Assembly (NCBI GenBank): GCA_900455085.1
Contig: UGTZ01000001.1
Coordinates: 2,696,501 to 2,760,500 of the forward strand
Length of the DNA stretch: 64,000 nucleotides
Source: Providencia rettgeri
GTDB lineage: Bacteria; Pseudomonadota; Gammaproteobacteria; Enterobacterales; Enterobacteriaceae
Reading direction: 5' to 3'
Below are positions 36,437 through 46,881 of this stretch, one piece after another. The position numbers were made by a program, and so were the translations under genes. Below the pieces are notes generated by a model. It ran no database searches and was not told where the DNA came from. It worked only from the letters and a program-made list of their open reading frames with translations. How positions within the stretch are numbered: position 1 is the stretch's first letter; the number at the start of each line of letters is the position of its first letter.

Positions 36437-37990
36437 TTACTGTGCAGGATGCCAGGTGTAACCGCTGTCGAAACCAATTGGGATATCAAAAGCCCAGAAC
36501 AAATATAATGTTGAAGTCAAAATAATTAATAAACCAACAGTAAACGGGATCATCATTGAGCACAATGTTCCTATTCCTGCATTTTTATAGTATTTTTGAC
36601 AATACATCAGGATTAACGGATAAAACGGAAACATCGGTGTGCTCACGTTCATTGCTGAGTCACTGACACGAAATGCCGCTTGTGTTAACTCAGGTGAAAT
36701 TCCCACTGCCATTAGCATCGGTACCAATACTGGCGCCATGATTGCCCATTTTGATGTCGCTGAAGTAATCATGATATTTAAAATAGCGGTTAATAGAATG
36801 ACGCCAAAAACAGTCATTCCAGATGGCATATCAAGTGTACGTAATAACTCAGCTCCTGAAAGTGCTAATAATGTGCCTAAATTAGAATGTTGAAATGAAT
36901 ATAAAAATTGGGCAGCAAAAAAAGCAAAAACAATAAATGGGATAAGTGACTTAGTAATATTTTCCATTGCCTTAACAACATCTTTTGTTGACGTAAAAGA
37001 TTTCGTCATATAACCATAAACAATGCCTGGCAAAGCAAAGAAAATAAACAGTAAAGGCACAACGATTTGCATAATAGGTGCTTTAGGGCTAGTTAAGCTG
37101 CCATCAGGCCCACGTAATGGAGAGTTCTCTGGCCATAACAATGCAAATAATCCGATACCTAACGCAATTAGCACTAAACCTGAAATACGAAAAGCACGAT
37201 TCTCAACAGCCGTAATTTTACCTAAATCTTTTTCAGAATCAGTATCCACTTCGTTTGAATTGATCGGGCAATTTTTATTTAACCATGGTTCAACAATCTT
37301 TTCAGTAATAAACCAGCACGTGAAAATAACCCCAAATGTACCACCCAAACTAAAAAAATAGTTACATAAAACATTTACGCTATAACCTGGCGCTAGCATT
37401 TGTGCGGCATCTTGCGTAAAACTTTGCATTATTGGGTCAATAATTGACGGCGTATAGCTTGCAGTAAATCCACCCGCTAAACCTGCAAATGCAGCAGCAA
37501 TCCCAGCTAATGGATGACGACCACTCGCATAAAACATCATCGCTGCCACTGGCATTAAAATCACATAGGCAGAGTCTGAAGCAATATGAGAAACAATCCC
37601 GACAAACACCACGGTAGGCGTTAACATTCTAGGAGAAATAAACGACAACATTTTTTTCAATGCAGTATTAATAAAACCACTGCTTTCAGCAATACCAATA
37701 CCTAACGTTGCCACTATCGTTATACCGAGAGGAGGGAAATTAATGAAGTTTTTAACTGCCGCAGTAATAAATAATATTATTTCCTCATACTGAAACATAT
37801 TAACTATAGCAATTTTTTCTTTTGAAATAGGATGGTAATAACTAAAATCTACGAAAGAAAGTAGATAAGATAAAAACCAACATATAATCAGGGCATAAAC
37901 AAACAGCATAGTCACATCAGGCATAACATTACCAATGCGCTCAACACGGTTTAAGAACCCTTTTTTCTTGGGAAGTGTTTTAGTTGTCAT
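36437..37990 (-). CDS. AbgT-family transporter
   Basis: Inner-membrane ion-coupled transporter, 517 residues and about 11-13 hydrophobic segments. Family stretches: LGIGIAESSGFINTALKK, VGIVSHIASDSAYVILMPVA, GLAGGFTASYTPSIIDPIM, TSATSKWAIMAPVLVPMLM and the SDSAMNVSTPMFPFYP stretch. E. coli AbgT imports p-aminobenzoyl-glutamate, but the family also includes sulfonamide exporters and probable peptide transporters. The following pepT gene favours a small-peptide substrate here; this is inference from position. Confidence 0.88.
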   Translation of the reverse strand: MTTKTLPKKKGFLNRVERIGNVMPDVTMLFVYALIICWFLSYLLSFVDFSYYHPISKEKIAIVNMFQYEEIILFITAAVKNFINFPPLGITIVATLGIGIAESSGFINTALKKMLSFISPRMLTPTVVFVGIVSHIASDSAYVILMPVAAMMFYASGRHPLAGIAAAFAGLAGGFTASYTPSIIDPIMQSFTQDAAQMLAPGYSVNVLCNYFFSLGGTFGVIFTCWFITEKIVEPWLNKNCPINSNEVDTDSEKDLGKITAVENRAFRISGLVLIALGIGLFALLWPENSPLRGPDGSLTSPKAPIMQIVVPLLFIFFALPGIVYGYMTKSFTSTKDVVKAMENITKSLIPFIVFAFFAAQFLYSFQHSNLGTLLALSGAELLRTLDMPSGMTVFGVILLTAILNIMITSATSKWAIMAPVLVPMLMAVGISPELTQAAFRVSDSAMNVSTPMFPFYPLILMYCQKYYKNAGIGTLCSMMIPFTVGLLIILTSTLYLFWAFDIPIGFDSGYTWHPAQ

Positions 37991-38220
37991 ATTTACAAGC
38001 TACTTATGTTATTAGAATAGAAACTTTATAACAGTAAATAACCTATATATAAAAGTAAAATACTTTTGTGATTAGTTTTAACAGGATAAACCAGTTGCAA
38101 ATTAAAACATTAGAATTATTTATATTAATTTTATATTTCAAATATGCTATATCTTAAATTTTATAAACTTATAGGTTTAGATGTAGAATATATCACTTAA
38201 GTGTTTGGCTTCGTGGTTAC

Positions 38221-38263
38221 GCATACAAAAAAAGGAATAATAATCACACCTTTTTTTGTATGC
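38221..38263. terminator. Large bidirectional hairpin near psiE
   Basis: Perfect 15-bp inverted repeat GCATACAAAAAAAGG (38221-38235) / CCTTTTTTTGTATGC (38249-38263), just past the psiE stop codon. Confidence 0.75.
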
Positions 38264-38285
38264 AAGTAAATTACACTAATGTATG

Positions 38286-38702
38286 TTATTCACGCTTTAA
38301 TTTTTCAGTATTTGCAATATAAAGTGCTACAACAAGAACCAAAATCGCCCCTGCATGTAACAGAGTTGTCATTGGGTCACTATGGTCAACAATAATTAAG
38401 CGAATAATTGCGGTAATACCTATATATATAAAATACCTTAGTGGGAAGTGATAGCCCGACATAAAATACTTTATTATCAAAGCAATAAACTCAAAATACA
38501 GAAAATAAATGACAATACCTTCTAGTAACTCATAAGCCGTTGCTCCTTTTGAGCTACCAAACATTAATGAAGCCATTGTCACTGTTTCTTTAGCTAAGAA
38601 GAATACAAGTACAGCAGCGAGTGCTATCAAGCCTATATTTAATATCCATTGCAGTACCCACGCGATATTACTCGCATGACGCATTCCTTTCATACTGTTC
38701 AT
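38286..38702 (-). CDS. psiE: Phosphate-starvation-inducible protein PsiE
   Basis: 138-residue inner-membrane protein with four hydrophobic segments. Family stretches: WILNIGLIALAAVLVFFLA, GIVIYFLYFEFIALIIKYF, FPLRYFIYIGITAIIRLIIV and the C-terminal HAGAILVLVVALYIANTE. The E. coli protein is induced by phosphate and carbon limitation; its function is unknown. No Pho box was checked in detail. Single gene. Confidence 0.88.
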   Translation of the reverse strand: MNSMKGMRHASNIAWVLQWILNIGLIALAAVLVFFLAKETVTMASLMFGSSKGATAYELLEGIVIYFLYFEFIALIIKYFMSGYHFPLRYFIYIGITAIIRLIIVDHSDPMTTLLHAGAILVLVVALYIANTEKLKRE

Positions 38703-38876
38703 TTTTTATCCCTCTGAACAACTTCTAAGTCTAGTTATTACCTTAATTGTAAAACAAATTTAAGTCGTTCGCATGACAAATAAGAACTTAATTTAACCAA
38801 TAAAATCAAAAAATACAGTCTGAATAGCTACTGCCGAATTGCCTATTTCTTGCTATTAATACTATAACTAGAAACT

Positions 38877-39290
38877 TTAGTCAGATGATGGGGACATCAT
38901 TTCCATAATATCCTTCTCTGTCAACATAGGTGTTTTTTCTACAAAGTTATAATACTTAGGCTTGCTATCGATGTAAATTTGCATACTCATTTGCGCATCT
39001 TGGCTCTCTTTAAATAAAGCGGCTGATGCATAATATGTTGAAGGTGAAAGTAAATGATAAAAAAGGTGTGAACCACAATTTTTACAAAATGCACGTTCTC
39101 CCCATTGAGATGACGCGAAAATTGTCACAGCTTCTTGCCCCTTAATTATTAAATCGTTACCGCAATCAACACTAAAACCTGGGCCGCCATTCCATTTTTG
39201 GCACATTCCGCAATGGCATACACTGACATGACTAATATCTTTTGTAGTTGTGATTTTTACAGAACCACACAAACATTGGCCTTGATGCAT
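38877..39290 (-). CDS. GFA-family (CENP-V/Mss4-like) zinc protein
   Basis: 137 residues. Zinc-binding cysteines as in the GFA fold: GQCLCGSVKI near the start, VCHCGMCQKWNG and AFCKNCGSHLFY. GPGFSVD lies between, as in the family. Founding members are glutathione-dependent formaldehyde-activating enzymes, but most family members, likely including this one, have no proven activity. Single gene. Confidence 0.85.
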   Translation of the reverse strand: MHQGQCLCGSVKITTTKDISHVSVCHCGMCQKWNGGPGFSVDCGNDLIIKGQEAVTIFASSQWGERAFCKNCGSHLFYHLLSPSTYYASAALFKESQDAQMSMQIYIDSKPKYYNFVEKTPMLTEKDIMEMMSPSSD

Positions 39291-39363
39291 AGAATCCCCT
39301 TTATTTTGATCGTAGATTTATAATCTCAATATGAACATGTCCGCAGAAAAGTTAAGTGATGAT

Positions 39364-39639
39364 TTACCTTTCATCTATTCTGAATTGTCGCCCGCTAAAA
39401 CGTTTATCGTTAACAATACTCCGCAACTGTGAACTATTAAATTCTTTCGTTTCCCGTTCAAATTCAATATCTGCGTCATTTCCATCTGTGTTTTGTAGTA
39501 CATATTCATACGTCACTTTATTATGCATTGCAATTTCTGTTAATACCGTATTACTCGTAGCTTGGGCAGCTATTGAAAAACCAGTCAAAATAACAACCAT
39601 AATAAATATACGAGCCAGTAATGTTTTTTTCATCATCAT
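39364..39639 (-). CDS. Small exported hypothetical protein
   Basis: 91 residues. Signal peptide IFIMVVILTGFSIAAQA, with cleavage after about Ala27. The mature part, VTYEYVLQNTDGNDADIEFE and onward, is acidic, without Cys, and ends RRFRIDER-like (GRQFRIDER). No family is recognised. Plus-strand ORFs over the same region look like shadows. An AGGAGATG-like ribosome site (minus strand) precedes the ATG. Confidence 0.55.
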   Translation of the reverse strand: MMMKKTLLARIFIMVVILTGFSIAAQATSNTVLTEIAMHNKVTYEYVLQNTDGNDADIEFERETKEFNSSQLRSIVNDKRFSGRQFRIDER

Positions 39640-39798
39640 CTCCTATTCTGTTAGAACTGTTTTAGCGCAAATCCCCGTCAGAAAAAACAGACTACAAGTA
39701 AGAGTTATCATGATTAAGTAAAGAGATGTCAAAACTGTCAACGACGTAAATTAATACCAAATAGGGAACCATTCCCTATTTGGTTAATAAAAATCTAG

Positions 39799-41285
39799 TT
39801 ATAGCTCTTCATTATTTGTTTTATCTGAAGAGTTAACTTCTCTTAATAAATACCAGCAAAAATACCCTAATACTAATATTCCAATAAATAACAATACCCA
39901 TAAGGTAATTGTCAGCCAGTTAAATTATCATCAACTGCGTCTGTTGCAGTTAACCTATCTACACCACCCAATTCAATGACTGTATTATCAAGAAAAAGCT
40001 GAGGGTAATTCGTCATTAGTTCATCAATGCTATCTGGTTTCCCTATCAGCTGGCTTGTGGTCAATTTATCAAAGCTTGCTTGTTTATTCCCCCAAACAAG
40101 CAAATACGGAGCGGGACCTTGTAAATTAAAAATAAGGTTATAAGCATCTCGTTTCCCCGTTAACCTTGGTGGTTGGTCCTCCCAACTGCCTTTGAGTGCA
40201 GAAATTCTTACTTTACCTACCATTTCGCCATAAAGTATAGTGCTCGGATTACTAACTAATTCACCATCTATTATTTGATTATATGCAACAACATTAGTGA
40301 GTAATTTCCAACTTTCACCTCTATCAGATGAATACTCAATTTTTAGTGGGATCACGCGATTTGATTGCTGCAATTGTATTTGTAATTCACTTAATGGCTG
40401 AGCTCTTGGCAATTGATATATAACATGGTCTTTTGAAACTCCATCATTGGTCATTTCAAAATGGAATAATTCCTGGCGATAAGTTGAATTAAGTATACTA
40501 GAAGTAGCATTTACTTTTAATAAGTCAGGGATAACAATATCAGGGCCACTGACAATCACAGCCATAAGATAAGGTGCATTCAATGCCTTTGAATTACCAT
40601 TTAATAATTCAATATTATTACTTGCGATAGTTTCAGAATTTAACTTCAAATTCATAATTGGCTGGTTTGTTGCTATATTTAGCCAGTTTTCTTTGTCATC
40701 ACTGGAAAAAACAAATACCTTTGCCTGCCATTCATTCTCACTTTTGGCCCAGTCTAATGTCAGGTTTTTAATTGGCGTATCTTTAGTTTGACTTTGATTT
40801 CTCGTTAATAAATAAGCCTGATAAGCAACATTGTCTTTTACCTGCATACTAGGCAACTCAATTCTATCTACCTTGCCTGGAATAGATTCAACTAATAGAT
40901 GTTGCCTTTCTCTACGCACATCATCATGAGAATTAACGCTATCAACCTGCGTCACTAAACGTTGTGGCGTAAAAGTCACCTTCTCATTAGAAATGGACTT
41001 TTCCGTATCAGAAAATAAGACTGAAGGAATTTCATTACCCGTACCGTTAAAGACGCGAACATCTTGCAAGGTCTTGGGGTACGCTGAATTAATGTATGCA
41101 TTTACAGGGAGCTCTAACCAATAAAAAGGAGTCGATGTATCGAGTACATTTATTTCTGAGCCTTGATAAAAGCTATAAGGTGTAGCCTCTTCTACTGTCT
41201 GCGCATTTAAGTAACTTGAAAACAATAATGACAAAGAGAAGACTGCAAAAAACCTTCTTAGCCCGGTATTTTTTATTAAACTCAT
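39799..41285 (-). pseudogene. DUF3999 family protein, frameshift near C-terminus
   Basis: About 495 residues when corrected. A signal peptide (FFAVFSLSLLFSSYLNAQ) is followed by a large periplasmic beta-rich region, with APYLLVWGNKQASFDKLTTS near the end, typical of DUF3999. The frame ends at 39912 with DDNLTG. Adding one base to the A-run at 39922-39924 continues NWLTITLWVLLFIGILVLGY, a C-terminal membrane helix as the family has, to a stop at 39799. It overlaps the end of the DUF2339 gene (ATGA). The pair probably forms one membrane complex; function unknown. Confidence 0.78.
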
Positions 41286-44156
41286 GATTGTTTCTCCTGT
41301 TCGACTTTCCCTTTTGTTTCTTTTGGTGGTAATGGTGAAAAATACCCAACAATTAAAATTAATAATGCAACGCCAATAAATGAAATTGCGCGAGAAATAC
41401 CACCCTGCCCATAAATATCAATTAAGAATAACTTGGCAATAACACAAGCAAAAATACCGGCTCCCATAAACCACCAAATACGATTTTTCTTAATAGCGGC
41501 AATAGTGATACAGGCTAGTGCAGCCAATGCCCAACTGATAGAAAGCACAGTTTGCAATAAGCGCGAATCATAAAGAGTATCATAGTTCCAATTTAGCTCA
41601 GCGAAATCTGCTATTGCACGAATTAAGATACCGTTAAACCAATAAGCAGAAAGTGCAATTATAGCCACTAATAAACTACGTAGAACCCAAAAATTAGCCA
41701 CTGTCATGTTGCGTATTTTTTGAGTGAAACCTTTACGTATTAAAATTAGAGTCGCAATACTAAATAACCCAGCTTCATCTAGTGGGTTGATTAACGGCAC
41801 ATAACTCCAAAAGGTCAATTTGCCATCTTCTAAATTCGCATAGCAAGATAATACAATTAACCCCACTGTCACAGGGAGCATTGCATACCAGTAAATTAAC
41901 CCATTACGTTTCATTGGTGGCATTCTATTTTGTTGTAGCCAATAAAGAACAATCACGGTTAGCGTTATCGCCATGACATAAATAAAATACCCCACTTCGT
42001 GCATTCCCCATGGCAAAATGGAGACAAACCAATTCACCTGAGTACCAATAAATGCAAGAATTAGCCATAAATTAGCGCTATGAAGTACTCTTTGCATCCA
42101 GCGATCACGAAGTTTATACGCCATGAATAACAAATAAAACAGAACTACCCAATACAACTGGCCATATAAGAGAACCTTCGCCACGCCCCATCGGGTTTTG
42201 GTCATTTAAGAAATCTAAACCAAGATAATAATATCCCGCAATCCATAGGATGGATTGGCAAAGTAGCAATGGCACCCAATTTATATGGATAGCATATAAA
42301 CGCCAGAACCAAACAGAAATAACGACCAAAACTAAAATAATAAAGCCTTCAGATTCACGGCTCCATGATAAAATATCCGTAAATAAGGGGAGCCAGCAAA
42401 ACCAAGTCACCAAGCCAATAATTAAGAAACCGTAGCTAAATAAAGTAAAGTTGCTGTCTTCATGACGACGAGTATGGAAAAGCCCTCCGGCCATAAAACA
42501 TGCGATTAATAGCACTGGCACCATATAAGTACTACTGCGACTCCAATATAAATAAGGATAATCACTTAATAAGGTTATTGCGCTAATAACAATCAATAAA
42601 GAGCCAATAGCCGCCATTTTTTTCTGGTTTTGCTGTAAACCGAACCAAAGAATTAACAGCCCTTCTAATGACCAAATAATGGAAGTCCACTCAAATGTTA
42701 ACGCTAGTGGAATAGCTAAAGTAATAAAACCAGCACCAATAATAATATTCGCTAATGCCATATTTTTGCCAGCAGATTTATAGCGCTTATGTACTTGTAA
42801 TCCAGTTATCAGATATAACAAACCTACCATCAGTGAAATAAAGGCTGGCAGTAGATCTTCCCCTTGTGAAATAAAGAATTGAAGGGCGATACTAATAAAA
42901 GGGGGAACAAACAGAAGTGTATTATCAACAATCAGTTGCTTGCTATGTTCAAAACGCAGTGAAAACAGTTGAGTTAAGGCATTAAATACGACTAAATTAG
43001 CGATGATAAAGAGTTGGCTGGATAAATAGTAGTCTGGCTGGTAATTATCTAATCCCCATAAAATGGCAACACCATAAGTCATCACCATACCAACTAAATT
43101 TAAAGGGCGCCAAGCTTGCCACACACTAATAACCAAAATACCAATAGACAGCATCAGGTAATAAGAGAACAAGACAACATGGCTTCCACCGCCAGTAGAA
43201 AGCAATACAGGTGCTAAATATCCACCTATTGATGCTAAAACGGCTAAACTAATAGTTCGCTGCAATAATGCCAAAGCAATACTTGCGGTACAAATAAGTA
43301 ACATAAACGCAAATGCCATTCCATATGGCACCATCGTATATAATTTAAAGGCAGCAAAAATAGTGATATACAAGCAACCTATCGCCCCTCCTTGTAAAAT
43401 CAACCCAAATAATGCCTTTTTGTTTCGTAACCACCAGCCAACTCCTAGTAAGGCTAAGCACCCTACTGCACTGAAAATTAACCGCATTTGCGGTGAAATG
43501 ATTTCATTTTGCACGCTGTAATTCAGTAAATATGCTACACCTAGGAATAACAGCAGGATACCTATTTTCGCAACCGGGTTTCCTTTAAATAACCAACTAA
43601 AGAAATGGCTGAATATTGATTTATCATGACTAACCGTATGCTGATTATTTTGATTTGTATTAGGTTTATTATGATTAAATCGATTTGGGTCAATTTGCTG
43701 TACTACCGTGTTATCAAACCTATTTGGGTTAATATTTTCATGAGTAGATTGTTCCCTCATAGAAATCGAGTTCACATTATCAGATAAACTACGTTCTTTT
43801 TCAGCTTGCTGGTAAGCAACATGGCTTATTGAGGAGCTCTCTTTAGTTGCTCCCATCTCGTTGTCTAATTTAACGTCCGCACTATCCGCACTAAAAGAAA
43901 ATTCATACCGCTCTTGCTCTATGGACGCGCCTCGCCCTTCGTCTAAGCTTGGTTGGGGAGATGTCTCATCATCAACGGATATGCTTTGCGTGTATTTTGC
44001 TTTTGAAAGTAAAGTTTCTAAAGAGGAAACCTTCTGATTTAACAGCGAAATTTGGTACTGCAACCGACCTGTTCGATTGATGGCAATAATAGCAAGAATC
44101 GGAGCTAGCACTAGCAGAAAAACTAATACGAGTCCTACTAGTATCCAAGTATCCAC
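41282..44156 (-). pseudogene. DUF2339 multi-helix membrane protein, frameshift
   Basis: Corrected length about 957 residues. An N-terminal membrane helix and coiled coil (LQYQISLLNQKVSSLETLLS), a long polar linker, then more than 20 hydrophobic segments beginning HFFSWLFKGNPVAKIGILLL, the DUF2339 hallmark. Two frames overlap between 42114 and 42205. One ends at IWPVVLGSSVLFVIHGV; the other continues YKLRDRWMQRVLHSANLWL. One surplus base, perhaps in the CC at 42121-42122, explains it. Start GTG at 44156 with a GAGGAA box. Function unknown; co-occurs with DUF3999. Confidence 0.8.
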
Positions 44157-44743
44157 AAATAGGTTTCCTCATAATAAAATTCACAATTTAGAATCTGGAA
44201 AATAATGACCACGATTATTGCTAGTGTAGATAGCATTGATCCCCTTGCCAACTAAATGTAATATACTGTTACAAAATAATTTGTTACATTCTGCTTTTAG
44301 GTATACCCTCGACAAAAAAGAAGCGATACATCCCTTCTTTTATGACTTATTAATACTCCCATTAGTTATTTTAGTAACTAAGAAAACCCTTAATCATCAT
44401 TTAATGATAATTTCATTCATAAAGAATAAGTAACTGATATAACTATCTATTCTTAATATTCCTTTTTAGATGCTCAAAAAATTAGTCATTAAAATTTTAT
44501 TAGTACAATTTTTTTTATTATGTTATCTATATAATAGCTCTATCTTCAAACATTACTCTAATACTTATTATCCTTAAATGACTAAAGTCATTTATAATTA
44601 TGTTAATTAGTTTCTTAATTAAGCACTGATAAAAACATAAATGTTTTAATTTAAATAAAGTTAATACAAGGGAAAATGTTAACTATAATTTCACTTATTT
44701 TTTATACAATAAAGCCTATCGCATAATATCGGGAGAATTTTTA
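44157..44743. other. Divergent intergenic region, AT-rich
   Basis: 587 bp without a convincing gene. It contains an inverted repeat AAATGAC/GTCATTT (44576-44582 and 44587-44593) touching a perfect -10 TATAAT (44593-44598), a candidate operator/promoter for the AEC transporter gene 146 bp downstream. Confidence 0.45.
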
Positions 44744-45667
44744 ATGCTGACTCACATTATACTTGCTGCTTTAGGGCCCATTGTTCTTGGATTAGCCGTC
44801 GGTTGGCTATCAGGTAAATATGGGTTTATCAAACGAGAGTATTCCCAAGCCTTTGCTGACTTTGTAGTTAAAATAGCATTACCATTTGCATTATTTCTAG
44901 CTGCTGCACAGGCTCCCCCCTCAGTATTGCTCAATATTGACTACTTATTAGCATTATCTGTAGGACTAATTGCAACATACGTGATTGGTTTTATTTTTGG
45001 TAAGTTTATTTTTCGTCATAATAAGAAAGATGCTGCAATGCAAGCATTGTCGGTGTCTTTTCCTGATATGGCCTACTGTGGGCCACCTGTCTTGCTCGCA
45101 ACTGTCGGGTCATCAGGCTTAATCGCTATGGTATTAGGCAACCTTATTTATACTGTCATTATTATCCCATTTACTCTCTTAATGATCAGTGGCTCACAAC
45201 AAGGGCATAGTGTCTTTAAATCTGTTGGGAAAGCCATTGCCCAGCCCTTAGTTTTTCTTCCTATTCTAGGGGCATTATTGGCTATTTTTGGTGTTAAATT
45301 ACCTGAAATATTACAAAACTCAGTTAATGAATTAGGTAAAACAGCAGGCGGAGTCGCTTTATTCTTCCTTGGATTGCTCCTTTCAGGAATCAAACTGACA
45401 ATAAGTAAGGAAATTATATTTAACGTCTTTATAAAAAACTTTGTTCAAGCCGCTCTTATTTTAGGGACTGGGCTCGCTTTAGGATTACAAGATGATTTAC
45501 TTAAAGCCGCGTTTATCATTGGTGTATTACCCACCGCGACCGCTGTTCCTGCATTAGCAATTAGTAATCAGGCCTATACGGAAACCTCTGCTGGAACCGT
45601 GTTATTAAGTACACTTGCTGCCTTAATTTCGATTATTGGCGGTATCACTATCGTCGAAATGCTTTAG
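44744..45667 (+). CDS. AEC-family (auxin efflux carrier-like) transporter
   Basis: 307-residue inner-membrane transporter with about ten hydrophobic segments. Typical family stretches: ILAALGPIVLGLAVGWLSGK, FVVKIALPFALFLAAAQ, LSVSFPDMAYCGPPVLLATV and GVLPTATAVPALAISNQAY. AEC members move small carboxylates such as malonate or malate, or other anions; the substrate here is not evident. A GGGAGA box precedes the ATG. Single gene, followed by the fructose-bisphosphatase gene. Confidence 0.85.
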   Translation: MLTHIILAALGPIVLGLAVGWLSGKYGFIKREYSQAFADFVVKIALPFALFLAAAQAPPSVLLNIDYLLALSVGLIATYVIGFIFGKFIFRHNKKDAAMQALSVSFPDMAYCGPPVLLATVGSSGLIAMVLGNLIYTVIIIPFTLLMISGSQQGHSVFKSVGKAIAQPLVFLPILGALLAIFGVKLPEILQNSVNELGKTAGGVALFFLGLLLSGIKLTISKEIIFNVFIKNFVQAALILGTGLALGLQDDLLKAAFIIGVLPTATAVPALAISNQAYTETSAGTVLLSTLAALISIIGGITIVEML

Positions 45668-45823
45668 CTTTCAAATTAATGGTAGCCTAAACATAGGCTG
45701 CCATTTCATTGCGGCACTAAATTCTCTGTTGCTTTTATCACCTATAATTTGCCAGACAGATCACAAAAAACGTATCATAGAGATAAGTACTTTTCTTTTA
45801 TACACCTAGGATACGAACAAAAA

Positions 45824-46807
45824 ATGAAAATTAGTGATGAGTTAGCTTCCGCTATCGCTTCCGTTACTGAAGTCGCTGCTGTAGCTGCCTTCGATTGGGT
45901 AGGTAAACAAGATAAAAATGCCGCAGATAAAGCCGCTGTTGAAGCAATGAGAAATCGCCTAAATGAAATTGATTTTCATGGCAAAATTGTCATTGGTGAA
46001 GGTGAAATCGACGATGCTCCCATGCTATATATTGGCGAGCAAGTTGGCAAACAATCCGGGTCTGTTGGGTTAGATATCGCAGTAGATCCTATTGATGGAA
46101 CACGTATGGTGGCTTGTAATGAAAAAAATGCCATTGCCGTACTTGCTGCCGCGCCAACGGGAACACTGCTTCAAGCACCTGATATGTATATGGAAAAACT
46201 TGTTGTTGGTGCCGCAGCGAAAGGAGCTGTTCACCTAGCAAATCCCCTAGAAAAAAATTTAGAATTTCTTTCCTCCGCACTGAATAAACCCATTTCAAAT
46301 CTTTCAATCGCAGTGCTTGATAAACCTCGCCATCAACATATTATTAAAACTATCCGTAATTTTGGTGCGAATGTGATTACCATCCCTGATGGTGATGTAC
46401 TCGCCTCATTACTTACCATTCTTCCGGAGCATCCCATTGATATGATGTATGGGACTGGTGGTGCTCCTGAAGGCATTATCAGTGCAGCCATCGCACGCGC
46501 TTTAGGCGGTGATATGCAAGCAAGGCTAATTTCTCGAGATAAAGCCAAAGGTGATAGCGAAGAAAACAAACAGCTCGCGGCACAAGAAATTTTGCGCTGT
46601 CAGCAAATGGGGTTAGAAATTGGTGAGGTGTTATCTTTAGACCAGATGGTGAGTACTTCTGATGTCATATTTGCCGCCACAGCTATCACACCAACAATCT
46701 TGATGGATGGTGTATCAATAGATGCTTACAGCCGCATTTCAAATACCATTTTGGTTAATGGCCGTGACCGTTCGCTAAAACTGATTAATAATCGCTATTT
46801 TAATTAA
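45824..46807 (+). CDS. Class II fructose-1,6-bisphosphatase (GlpX/YggF family)
   Basis: 327 residues from ATG 45824 (MKISDELASAIASVTEVAA). An in-frame extension to 45749 lacks a plausible start. The active-site motifs of lithium-sensitive class II FBPases are complete: IVIGEGEIDDAPMLYIGE, IAVDPIDGTRMVA, APDMYMEKLVVG, IPDGDVLASLL, GTGGAPEGIISAA and KGDSEEN. It hydrolyses fructose 1,6-bisphosphate in gluconeogenesis. It is not in a glpFK operon, so it could be the YggF paralogue or the only GlpX; context does not decide. Confidence 0.9.
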   Translation: MKISDELASAIASVTEVAAVAAFDWVGKQDKNAADKAAVEAMRNRLNEIDFHGKIVIGEGEIDDAPMLYIGEQVGKQSGSVGLDIAVDPIDGTRMVACNEKNAIAVLAAAPTGTLLQAPDMYMEKLVVGAAAKGAVHLANPLEKNLEFLSSALNKPISNLSIAVLDKPRHQHIIKTIRNFGANVITIPDGDVLASLLTILPEHPIDMMYGTGGAPEGIISAAIARALGGDMQARLISRDKAKGDSEENKQLAAQEILRCQQMGLEIGEVLSLDQMVSTSDVIFAATAITPTILMDGVSIDAYSRISNTILVNGRDRSLKLINNRYFN

Positions 46808-46832
46808 TGCAACAATACAGTATGTCATATAT

Positions 46833-46860
46833 ATCAAAAGGGCTTTTCAGCCCTTTTGAT
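46833..46860. terminator. Terminator between the FBPase gene and dtpA
   Basis: Perfect 12-bp stem ATCAAAAGGGCT/AGCCCTTTTGAT with loop TTTC, between convergent genes. Confidence 0.85.
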
Positions 46861-46881
46861 TACAACTATTTAAGATGAAAA

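Noticed and set aside
39356..39721. 121-codon ORF on the plus strand
   Set aside because: Antisense to the small exported protein at 39364-39639, which has a signal peptide and ribosome site; the plus frame has none.
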